Below are positions 24,403 to 36,000 of a stretch of DNA of 64,000 nt, one piece after another. The notes beneath the pieces were generated by a model. The model was not told the DNA's origin. It was given only the letters and a program-made list of their open reading frames with translations, and ran no database searches. The position numbers and the translations under genes were made by a program. The stretch is from Trichoplax adhaerens (Eukaryota > Placozoa > Uniplacotomia > Trichoplacea > Trichoplacidae), in the NCBI RefSeq assembly GCF_000150275.1, contig NW_002060959.1:378172-442171 (forward strand), written 5' to 3'. Every line of letters starts with the position of its first letter. Positions within the stretch are counted from its first letter, which is position 1.

Positions 24403-25074
24403 TGTCACAAAACAGCTTTGCAATAAGATAACGTAATATACGATCTATAAGTCAATTCCTTGAACCACGTATCAAGGAACGATATCTGCACTATCACAAA
24501 CACTTTTGCTTTACTAGCAGACTACACAAAGACTTAAACGCTTCGTATTTTACGTTAAACACTATGTTTGAGAATTCACTTTATTTAGCGATATACTGCA
24601 TTTATATACTATTCCTCAATAGTTCATGAGTCATAGTTAATACAATTAACCTCGGAATCATTTACTGAATTAGATATCAATTTTAGCTACTGCTCCCTTA
24701 ATGCAGACAACAGTATTTACGAACATAGACATGTGATGACAAATACAGAATAGTCAGATTACGATATGCCCTATCACGGAACATTTCCATGATAATTTAC
24801 AATATACCATAAGTAAATTACAATCACAATGATTCGAACTGTAAGTAGATGATTTGCATTCCCTATTATAACTATTAATTTCAGTACGTGTATATGTGTC
24901 TCTGTCATAAAAAGTCAATGCTATATTAAAACACAGTATATCCAAATTAGAAGTTAACTAAATAAGGATAGGCTAACAGAATTATGCTAACATAGATATT
25001 TCTACTCTAATACAGTACATAACGCTGTCACAATCGCACATTACGTTACCTTGTTGTAAAGCTGTTTTATAACA
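24403..25074 (-). mobile_element. DNA-transposon-like element with about 42-bp terminal inverted repeats
   Basis: The left end TGTCACAAAACAGCTTTGCA... (24403-24444) is the inverted complement of the right end ...TGTAAAGCTGTTTTATAACA (25033-25074), matching at 35 of 42 positions. All seven differences are transitions. The interior matches 46629-47262 in the opposite orientation. No transposase is present. A 63-codon minus-strand frame inside (24754-24945) is not preserved in the other copy. This fits a non-autonomous MITE-like element of about 0.67 kb. No certain target duplication was found. Confidence 0.8.
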
Positions 25075-25963
25075 CTGGATAAATACGATATTTGATTCTT
25101 TTCTTAGATATTGCATACAACCCAAGTATGATTCCTATTAAAGAGAGTATATAAACTATAAAGAGCGATATAGTTGATATACAAATTGTGGTCTCTGGCA
25201 ACGATCGACGAGGTATCCTCGTATCCTTTCTGACCCCAAAGTAGGCGTGTAAAAAACATTAAATCCTCGTAATGCAGGAATATAACAGTTCAACTTCAGT
25301 ATTTAATATGATACTTGTAGGGTAGTAGCATATGCGATAAATGAATAGCCTTTGTGATACTTGAAAAGAAGAATTAGCTTGTATTTTGAAATTTGTATTT
25401 AAACAACAGTTGGATTGGTCATTCGTTCTAAGCGTAACACATCGGAGAAGAAACATCACAAGCAATGAATCTTCTGAATATACGAATAGTTTAAAAGATT
25501 AAATTTTATGCTGAATCTTTTACGAGCATACCAGTAGTAAAGAATTTTGGATCGGGTACATTTTTCTAAGAATATTGTCCTAAATTATGAATTTCACAAA
25601 TGATTGGACTATTTAATATAACTAATAATAAAAAATATTTCAATTTCTACTGAATTTTATAGTAGAATAGTATTTATGTCGGCCATTTGAATTAACTACA
25701 TTTTTCTAAGAGTAACGATGGCCAAAAATTAAGAGTATCCTAAATAATTATTTTCATACTGATGTTTTCTGCACTTATTTATGTTCTTACTTGTTATCTT
25801 TATCTTTCTCTCTATAAAATGTTGAATAATCGCTTTATTTGAATATCTTAGCATCTTGTTTAAGACTCCAGAAAAATGCGTATAGTAGAATTAAAATCAA
25901 TGCAATCATTACACTCATCAACTATAATTCTTACAATGTTGAATATTAGTCAGTTATAGGCAT
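25075..25963. other. non-coding interval
   Basis: AT-rich. A short perfect hairpin CGAGG-TAT-CCTCG lies near 25208-25220. The minus-strand frame at 25259-25465 has no recognisable family. Confidence 0.4.
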
Positions 25964-27040
25964 TGTCACGGTGCGCCGTTACTAATGAAGTAACTGTTGA
26001 TTAATAAATGTTTATGAATAGATAAGATAAGGTTATGTGCTATGTTTAATGCGCTTGTAGCTGATAATAGGATGGTAGAAATGAGATAGAAATAGAAGTT
26101 GTTAACAGCTAATTTACTGTAGGTTTATAAGGTGTGTTAATCTCTAAAAATTGAGCCGCATATAGACGAAGGTTAAGCGTCTTAACACCTGATAGCTTGT
26201 AGTTATCTAAGTCTGAGAATATCGATATGCATATTTAGTAATGCTATTATACTAATTGATGTAACTTGTAAAGTATGAATTCTCACTCGTTAATATTGAA
26301 ATTCACTGTAGAAACCTATTTAAGCGCGTGTGTTCGTAGAATAAAGTTAGTATTGCTCAAGAAACGCCAAGACTCATATCGTGAAGAACAGTGTAATAAT
26401 TAGTCAGTTGTCTGTGGAGATCAGCCGAGAAATCGAGTTCTCAAATACTTCTCTCATAGAAACTGAAAGTACTGGGAGAAATTGTGATGGAGGGTTCGAT
26501 ATCTCAGAGGATTGAGATTTAGTCGCCATTTACTATTATTACAACAAAGGGTTTATAAAAGTTATGCTTTATTGTAGGTTAGTAATGTGAAGTACAGCGA
26601 GGTAGTTACGGTAGATCAGCGTGCAAGCAGTCGTGAGTAACGAGTAGAAGTATTAGACTGTGAGAGACTAACTAGAAGACTAACTGAGAGGCTAATGAAC
26701 TCTGAGGTAGAAATCGCCGGTACTTATAGTTTTAAAGATGGAGCACATGCAGAGAATAGGATTGCGGAATTAGATACAACATATACCATAACAGGTTACA
26801 AAATAGCAGATGATTGTAGAAAACAGCGAGTACCGTAATAACTAAATACAGTAGTCTATATATGAATGTAGAGTAAGCGGACTGTAGATCTGTCTAAATA
26901 TAAGAGCAATACAACATGTCTATATTTAAGAGTAGAATATAGTTACAGAATATTCTAAATACACTACAGAAATAGCCCAAGTTTTAAGTAACTACACTAG
27001 AGTTCTTTACTTTCCTATGCCACAAGTGAGGGTTGTGACA
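25964..27040 (+). mobile_element. putative solo LTR, about 1.08 kb
   Basis: It starts TGTCACGGTGCGCCG and ends CCACAAGTGAGGGTTGTGACA. The flanks are GGCAT (25959-25963) and GACAT (27041-27045), a 5-bp target duplication with one mismatch. The last 25 bases parallel those of the element at 13973-14592 (CACAA...GTG-GGTTGTGACA), while the interiors differ, so the two may be related families. No internal retroelement coding region adjoins it. Confidence 0.55.
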
Positions 27041-28576
27041 GACATTTATTTAATTATTTGTCAGTAGCTACTTTAGTAATTATAGTTTCACGTTGTATTA
27101 ATCATGATCATACGTTTATGTATTCATTTCTTAATCGATCGTTGCGAAATATAGAAATTAATGCATCAATCTACAAATTACCTTGCCTTTTATCAGCCAG
27201 GTTCACTTGGAGATTTATTTTAATACAAGATGTATTTTTACGTTACTAAATTTCTATTTATTTATATTCATATGGCAAATTGAAATTCATTTAGATATTA
27301 ATAGACATTGCATATGAGATGTGCTGTTGTTTTGCATAACTTTAATCCGTCAGAGCTTGTTCGAAATTCATAGATATCTAGAGTGCACCGTAGCATGATG
27401 TTTGGCTAATTGATTGCTACCTGAGCTTTGATTAATTGAAGAGATGAAAAAAAGTTCACCGACTAGCTATTTCATTGAGTAATATGATTTTTAACGGAAG
27501 CTTATTCCTATTAGGTAGCCACATATTGAACCGAGTAAAAATAGAAATTGCAGTTCAGATCAGTGCATTAATTATCAAATTATAAACACTGATTCATTAC
27601 TGCAAATATAAAGATTCTTGATGCGAATTTATTGATTGATTTTGCTATTGGAATTTCTTAAACAATTAATGTTGACAATTAAAGTATAGAACTATTAGCA
27701 CTATTTTTTATTAATAAAGTTTAAACTTCGATTAAGTACGATTTTAACCGAATGATATCAGGCTTAGAGAAGAAAGAAAAAAGTAAACCTTAGCGAAAAA
27801 ATTTGATAATACGGCTACTAATGGCAATATTTATGGAAATACTTGATGTAACCAATGTTTACCGCCTTCATTACGTATAAAGCATATTTAATTTCCACTT
27901 CGACAGAAATTTTTAATTACAGAAAAAGCTTTCCACTGAATAAAACAACAACTATAACTATTGAAAACTTAATTGGATCCGTCAGGAATTTATTCAAATT
28001 ATATTAAATGACATTGATTTTATCAGTTACTAATCGCCATAACAACCATTAAACTAGCACCGTCAATATGTCATTGTATAGAGTATAGAGTAACTTGAAT
28101 TTGTCTCGCCTATTATTTATGATTATTGACAGCTCTAGAAGCAATCAAGATTTCATAATTACTAAAAGAAATAAGATAATAACTCAATTACGTATTTCTC
28201 TGTATTCCTGTATCAGAAACAATAAGACTGCATAATCTGACAATTTTCGAATTTTTTTGTTCAGAATGAAACATTAAAAGTTAATTCTTTTCGTAATGCA
28301 CCATCAGTCAATTTCCAGGAAGATATTGCACATTTTTGGACACAATATATGTCAGCTGGCCGAAGTAATTAGATAGAATTATGGGCAAAATCACCATGAT
28401 TATCCACGGTAACAAGCACAGTGCGGCAATCAGCAAACTATTTAGAGGACTACCGGAGTTTTAGTAGTATCATTAACCAAAATTATCATTTAACGTAGGC
28501 AAAGCCTCTAAATTCGAATTAAGATTTCCTAAACTTTGAAATTCCTGACTTTAATACCTGCTTTAGAAATATATTA
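27041..28576. other. non-coding interval upstream of a TPR-array gene
   Basis: Mostly AT-rich. A locally GC-richer patch at about 28290-28465 holds two consecutive small frames of 26 and 27 codons starting with ATG (28292 and 28381); no family recognised. The promoter of the gene starting at 28577 must lie here. Confidence 0.4.
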
Positions 28577-31500
28577 ATGGTAAGATATCAGTAGATATAC
28601 TATATAGTTGAAGATTTGTGATCTGCTATTCCATTGTAATAAGTTAGTAAACATTTCTTTACAGGATTTCCGAAAGATCCTTAACATAACGGAATCGAAA
28701 AATCAAGATAATGATCAAAGTTCCCTTGAAAGGATTCAACAACTGAGGAGTCTCGGCGTTAGTGCATATCGTGATGGGAATTATAAGCAAGCAAGGCTAA
28801 TCTATATGCAAGCACTAGATATATCTTATAACATAACGAACAACGATACTGGACGAGATGGTTTACAATGCGATCTTTATCTCAATATTTCTGCTACCTA
28901 TCGAGAACAGCATCAGTTAACTCAAGCACGTGAAATAAGCGATCGGTCTAAGAAGATTGCTATTGAGCTAGAAGATCAAATTCGCCTGGCGTTGTGTTTA
29001 GATGATCTTGGTGAAATAAGTAGAATGCAAAAATTGTATAAGGAAGCATTTCAATGCTATGATGAATCTCTAAAATTGAAATCGGAAATATCCAATGGTG
29101 AGAATATGATGGTTGCGGATAGTTATTACGGCATAGGCAATGCCTATTTCGATCAATTCAAACTTAGCGATGCTCTATCTGTGTATAAAAAATGCCTCAA
29201 TATTCGATCAAATGTTTTAAATATTGAAAATCTAGACATTGCTGAGGTATTACATAGTATTGCTAGTATTTATGCGGCAGAGTTTAAATTCGAAGATGCG
29301 TTATCTTTGTATCAAAAAGTTATTGATATTCGATTGAAAGAGTTGGGCGATTGCAGCTTAAAAATAGCTTGTTCTTATGACAGTGTAGGACAAGTTTACT
29401 TGAATCAATGTAAATATGATCAGGCATTATCTATATTTGAGAAATCTCGAAATATTCGTTTGAATATACTAGGGGGTCAAAGTATGGAAATGGCACAGTC
29501 CTATTGTAACGTGGGAAACATTTATACTGCTCTATGCAGATATAATGAAGCTTTAGTAATGTATAGGAAATCGCTCAATCTTAGACTGGAATTCCTTGGT
29601 AGTACTCACGTAGAGGTGGCCAATCTTTATTGCAATATTGGAAATGTTTTAATCCAACAGTTTGAATATCGTGAAGCCATATCTATGCATCAAAATGCAC
29701 TCACAATTCGACTGCAGTTACTGAATATCAATAGTATAGAAGTAGCTGATTCCTATAATCATATTGGAAGAATTTACTCAGAACAGTTGAAACATGAAGA
29801 TGCCTTATCTTATGCTCGAAAGTCTTATGATATCAAAGCAGATATTTTAGGAAACAATAATATTTATGTGGCCCAATCTCTTTATAGCATAGGAAATATT
29901 TATAATCGCCAATCAGATTATTATAATGCTCATTTAATGTATCGAAAATCTCTAGATATACACTTACAATTATTCGAAAAGGACCATTTATTAATTGCAA
30001 CTTCATACAATAATATTGGTCATAATTTTTTGAGTCAATTTAAGTACGAAGAGGCTATAGAAATGTTTGAAAAAGCTTTGAAGATCCGATTGCAACTATT
30101 AGGCGATAATAATCTACAAACTGCTCAATCATTTAACTACATAGGCCTTGTTTATACCAGACAATCTAAATATAATGAAGCCTTATTAATGTTTGAAAAG
30201 TCCTTAGCTGTCAAATTAGTTACGTTAGGACGTACCCATTTGGAAATTGCCGTTTCCTATGTCTATATAGGAAATATCTATTCATTACAATCGAGATATG
30301 AAGGTGCCTTAGCCATGTATCAGAAGTCTTTAAATATCAGAACTGAATTATTAGGGAATAATAATTTGTTGGTGGCTGCATCTTATAATAGCATTGGAAT
30401 CATATTTTCTCATCAGAATAAATACGACGATGCTCTCATAATGCATAGGCAATCGTTAAAGATTAGATCGGAAATTTTAGGTAGTACAAACTCGAAAGTA
30501 GCGGAATCGTTAAATGATATTGGACTTATTTACTGCTATCAATCTAAATATGAAGATGCTTTATCAGCATATCAGAAAGCTTTAAAAATTCAATTAGAGG
30601 TATTACCTCAGGATAGCTTAGAAATAGCTACTACTTATAATCATATAGCAACGATCAACAATTTACAATCTAAGCATGAAAATGCACTTTTGATGTATGA
30701 AAAGTCTCTATACATTCGAGTAAAACTATTAGGAGAAAATAGTTTACAAGCAGCGGAATCATATAGCGATATTGGTAATGTTTACACAAATCAGTCTAAA
30801 TTTAATGAGGCCCTATCTATGTTCGAAAAATCGCTAGAAATCCGTTTGAAAATATTACCACGAGATCATTTAGATATCGCGATGTCTTATGCCAACATTG
30901 GAGTTATCTTTTCTCATCAATCAAAATATAACGAAGCCTCTGCTATGTATCAGAAATCTTTAGATATTCGACTAAAAGTATTAGGCGATACTAACATCCA
31001 TACAGCTTCTTCTTATGGAGATATTGCATTAATACATTGCTATCGATCACAATATGATAAAGCTCTAGCGACGTATCAGAAATCATTGGATATTTTAAAG
31101 AAAGTATTAGGCAATTATAATATCCATGTTGCTAATTCCCATCATAATATCGGTAATGTATATAAAAAGCAGCATAAGTATCAAGATGCACTGAGTAACT
31201 ATAATGAATCACTTACCATTCGTAAAAAGATATTAGGTGATAATCATGTGGATATTGTTGGCTCCTATACAAATATAGGGGATGTTTATTCGTTACAAGC
31301 GGATTACGACGAAGCTTTAACAATGTATAATAAAGCATTAACGATACAATTAGCTGTACTTGGAAGTGAAAATCTAGAAGTTGCAGTTTCATTCGAAAAC
31401 ATCGGCGATGTTTTCTATCACCAGCACAGATATGCAGATGCATTGATAATGAGTAAAAAATGCTTAGCTGCTCGATTAAGCATTTTCGGCGAGAATAATT

Positions 31501-32383
31501 TAGAAGTTGCAGATTGCTATAATAATATAGGCAAAATTTATTGTAGTCAAAAAAAATATGAAGAAGGATTGTCCATGTATCAGAAATCATTAAATATTCG
31601 TTTGGAAATTTCAGAAGAGAACAATTTGGATGTTGCTGATTCCTACAATCGGATTGGACAGGTATATTGTCACCAGCATAAATACGTTTATGCGCTGGAT
31701 ATGTATCATAAATCACTTCAAGTTCGACTGGAAGTATTGGGAGAAGAAAATTTACAAGTTGCCAATGTACAGAATAAAATTGCTAATACCCACTTTCGCT
31801 TAGGCCAATTTAATGATGCCCTAAATATGTATCAGAAATCGCTTAATACACGAAAAAAGTTGTTAGAGGATTGCCATATAGAGATACTTAACTTATATAC
31901 TAATTTGGGTAGCGTTTACAGGAAATTATCTAAAGTTAAAGAGTCTATAGCAATGTATGAGAATGTTCTCAAAATCCAAATTAAACTATATAAACGGAAA
32001 GATTCCAGGATTTCTAATACTCAGGAGATTTTAGCGAGATTGAAGCAGAAGCAAAATACTTCTTCATTTCCGCTTGGCCAGTTATCCTCTATAATCCGAT
32101 ATAATATCGGACAACGTTGCACTAGTCAACCTCAAACCTCAACTGTTCAAATCGAGTCTGCAATTAAATCACAAGGTTTAATTTCCATTTTATAAAGTAG
32201 TGAGATGATTGTCCAGACTAAACGATAAAGGATAAAACTGTAGACCTATTTGCTTTATAGCTTTATAATAATTTTATATTTCTCATTTTTAAATTTCTGT
32301 AAGCAGAATGTACGACGGAACTACACAACGAAAGATGCCAAGCAGAAGAGAACACTCTGAGTAATGCTAGCTTTGATCTCTAA
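28577..32383 (+). CDS. giant TPR-array protein (23 regular 42-residue repeats)
   Basis: Proposed exons are 28577-28579 (only the ATG, followed by GTAAGA), 28665-32175 and 32307-32383. The large frame extends upstream to 28608 but has only a TTG there. A good acceptor (TTTCTTTACAG) ends at 28664 and phase 0 joins ATG directly to GAT TTC, giving M-D-F-R, like the M-D start of the TPR gene at 38696. After a degenerate N-terminal TPR block (LYLNISATYREQHQL, DQIRLA) come 23 tandem kinesin-light-chain-type TPRs of exactly 42 residues, typified by SYNNIG-IY, KYEEAL-MYQKSL-IR and LLG. The continuous frame stops at 32193-32195. A phase-1 donor at 32175/32176 can join the acceptor ending at 32306 to give a tail ending at 32381-32383. 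It is predicted to be a cytoplasmic scaffold with no catalytic domain. The TPR identity is certain; the short exons are inferred. Confidence 0.9.
28580..28664 (+). other. predicted 85-bp phase-0 intron directly after the start codon
   Basis: The donor is ATG|GTAAGA and the acceptor is AACATTTCTTTACAG|GATTTCC. The intron separates an initiator codon from the TPR exon. Confidence 0.55.
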
Positions 32384-32618
32384 TTAATTTATTGATCTAT
32401 TTAATTGGCATAATTTCAAACATTAAGATCAAATACTAGCAAAATGTGGATTTATGATAAAGGCTATAATTGTAATAGATTGTATTAAATTCCATTTCAC
32501 TTATAGATAATAATGGTATACCGGCTTATAATCCTGGAAGAATGGTAAGAATTATTCAGGATTTTCCTATAGAAATGCTTTTGGTAATAAACAAAATTGT
32601 ATACTAGTGAACTAATTA
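32384..32618. other. interval after the TPR gene with a possible further tail exon
   Basis: TTTCACTTATAG ends at about 32507, followed by an open stretch with ATG|GTAAGA at its end (about 32508-32544). It would fit in phase 1 from an alternative donor at AGTAATG (about 32360). This would make a longer C terminus. It is uncertain. Confidence 0.3.
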
Positions 32619-33066
32619 GGCATAAAATTAAAGAGCTGAAAATTACGGCTTTACATATCGATGCCCCTTTATGAATGCTAGCGTAAATATAGTCCGGTAT
32701 AGATCAAATTTCACGATTGTAAAGATTGATTACGATATCGCATATCAAATATGCAATATTATTATTAATTATCATTATCATTATGTGTTGACTACTTACC
32801 ATCATACCATTTTATTGCATCAAAAATTAGCAACAAATCGATTATAGGCATAAAACTAAATTATCGTAGATTATAGCTCTGTATATCCATATCTCATATA
32901 TAATGAAGGCTAGCACAAATACATACCCGTACGGATCAAGTTTAATGATTGTAGAAATAGATTACTATATCGCCAAATCAAATTTGCAATATTATTATCA
33001 TTATCACTATGAGTTTTCTCCATAGCAGCATCTTATTGCACCCAAAAGTAGTAATAAATCGATTTC
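32619..33066 (+). repeat. tandem duplication of about 225 bp, two adjoining units
   Basis: Units 32619-32845 and 32846-33066 abut. They share, in order, GGCATAAAA-TAAA, a TATATC-AT segment, the ATGAA-GCTAGC block, GATCAA-TTT-A-GATTGTA, GATTAC-ATATCGC and the ATTATTAT-ATTATCA run. Both end in CATC-TATTGCA...AATCGAT. Confidence 0.8.
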
Positions 33067-36000
33067 TGTAGTTGGTGTTGTATGCAAAGAACTATTCAGA
33101 CTTAATTAAAGATTTCATCGAGAACGCAATTTAATTTTTTAAACATTGACTATAGATGCAGTAAAATCTTTATAAAAATTGGATGCTGGGATCATTGTAA
33201 ATATATATTATCTCATAATGTCCTGCACGTCCTTGCTGCTGCCAGAGAAGAACAGGGATGTGTGCCGTTTCTAAGTCTGAAAAATTTTACCTTTCTATCT
33301 TAATCATTCGTATCATAACTATTTAGGGATTAGTGTTATCTACTAGTTTACAGTAAAAAATCTTTAATCATATATACTAAAGCACCCTAAAAAACTAATT
33401 TCTCACTGAAACGTATCATGTTAATCTCTGATGACTACGGTCCTGAATCTGCACCTGTCAATTTATGGAATCTTCCTTATATCTTATTTTGATTTAGTTA
33501 CTATTATAGGAATGTGTCTTTTTAGTTTGCTCCTTATTGAACTCAATACATACTGCTGATCTAATTGTGAGTTTCATTTCATGAAATATAGAAAAATAGA
33601 AAAACGCGAGAATCAAGATTATGTATAATGCAATAGGTAAAAAAATATTTCAACATTCTAGCAAATTAGTTGATGTAAGTTTCAATCCTGCAAGATTTTT
33701 CAATATATCTTAGTTGAATGTAATTGTTAATATTAAATTTAACAATATTTATAACTTAGAGTTCTGATCTCCAAATGCAAAAGCAATCAATACTTAGCCG
33801 TCAATTTCAAATGGCCAAGACTAATTATTTTGTTATAATCTTGCAATATGGGTTCATAACGATGGTTTAGTTTATAACAAACAAATTTTGTATTATACTA
33901 TATCAATATTAGACGTTAGATACGAAAATCAATTGATTAGGAACAATTTCTATACTTGAGTTTTAATTCTTATAGTAATAAAATTGATAATTTGACGAAA
34001 TGTGCACTAATTGATAAAGTTGCAATTTCAAGAGCATTATTTCCTAAAAACGATTCAAATTTTATTCTGACTAAGTTACTTGGGATACTCAAATATGATT
34101 CAAGTGTAGCCTAAAGATACAATAACTGATTTCTGAATTTAGATATAAAAATTTTCAGATTCTAAATTATTAGCCGAGTAACCATCAACGTATTTATAAA
34201 CTAATATCTTAGTATTTTCAATATAATCCCATATTTGTTACAAATTTCCATAAATGAAATACAAATTTGGATACATGTTAAAAGACTTAGTTTCTAATTA
34301 AGGATTTTGTAAAAGTTATTATATTCTCTTTTTATTGAAACCTTTAAAGAAATATTGAAGTTGTTCTCTTTTAATTATTATAATAAAAGATATTATACTG
34401 ATATCGTACTCGTTAATATTTAATTTATCGCGGAAAGACGACATAAAGGATGCAGTATTTGAAATAAGAACGTTACATATATTATTGAAAATTAGATTTG
34501 CCTCAATTAATAATTCCGTCACTAAGGTGATACTAACTGATCCAGTTGCCTAATTAAGTTAATTAGGCTAATTTGGTATTTTTGTGATGAAAGCTGTTCA
34601 TTTATGCACCTATTTATTAGTTTAAACAAGTCAATTCTAATAGAATGACGAAGAATAAGTTCTATGGAATATTGCCATTTTTCCTCGAACGAAAATAAAT
34701 GCAGTATAGTTCCGTTTGTTAGGTTTTTAGATAGTAGTATGTAGATATCATGGTAGTAGTAGCGAATTCTTCCTGACTTTTACCTAGAAGTTGGGTTGAA
34801 GCCTATGACAATAGCCAACTTAGCTTCTTTATATTCGTTTAATTTAGTTGTTGTTAGGAATAAAGACGATATATAACAAAACTACTACTCAATTTTTTCA
34901 ATCCAGAATTGTTACAACTGTTATTGCAACACAGCCACTCTTCACTTAACTCATATTATAGCATGTAATAGTGCTAATTAAGATTTTAACTATGCTGCTA
35001 TATATCTTGCTAGAGGTCTATGCAACTCATCTTAATGGCAGGAAAGGAAACTCAAGCAAAATGTGAATTAAGGTATAAATAAAAATAATTCAAGGTCTAC
35101 TGTATCATCATGTGGTATACGGCCTTAAATATAAGTTTAGATGCAATTAGTCTAATTTTTTTTATAGTAATAAATGGAAAAAATATTAATATTCTTCAAA
35201 GTATACTTTTTGTAATAATTTAGGTAAATTTGCTGGCAAATAATGGCATCAAAACTCAACTTTACTATCGTATTTTTTGTAATCAATAACGTTGTAAAAT
35301 TAAAACTGTGCTACATGAATAGATGGAAATACATTAGTATTTTTATTTATCGCTGTACGTATAATATAGGATTCAGAAAACTATTTAAATATCGCAAGAA
35401 TCGAAATAGAATGATATCGTATTTGATGTTTTTGAGAAATAACCTGCTTAGGAAGAAAACTGAAAAGATATTTCTGAGCAGCAGCAAATGAACAAATAAT
35501 CTATTGGTAGATAGTTCAATATGTATAGTGATGATTTTCTTAACAATATGGGATTGCAATCCTCCTTAGAAGGTGAGATATTTAAACGTACAATAAAAGG
35601 TTCAGTGATGAGTATGTATTCGCCGCTGTCAGAAAGAAATTAGATCTCGATCCTTTATAAAATATTGATTGATATCTGTTCTTTGAATAGGTTAAAAATG
35701 TCAACAGAAACTGATACTTATTGTTGTCATTCATTTTATATTACTTTATTCCATTATAAATAATTACGCCGTTAAAGGTGAATTATTAATAATCTCTTAC
35801 GGTAACGGAAAGAAATAGCATAATTATTTAGCTGTATAGAACTACTTTAATTTATATTGATACTCGATTAGTATATACCTTATATATAGATTCCGGTTAT
35901 AAGGATATCAATCCCATTTAGAATTATAATTTGAAAATATAGCGTATTGTGCTAGTATACATACAGCGCTTATAATAATATTGAACATTTAGTTCGTATA

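Noticed and set aside
31213-31716. 167-codon minus-strand frame opposite the TPR array
   Set aside because: It is a shadow of the 126-bp periodic TPR coding sequence on the + strand.
35243-35559. Overlapping frames on both strands (82 and 70 codons)
   Set aside because: Low-complexity basic or hydrophobic composition, mutual overlap and no family resemblance.
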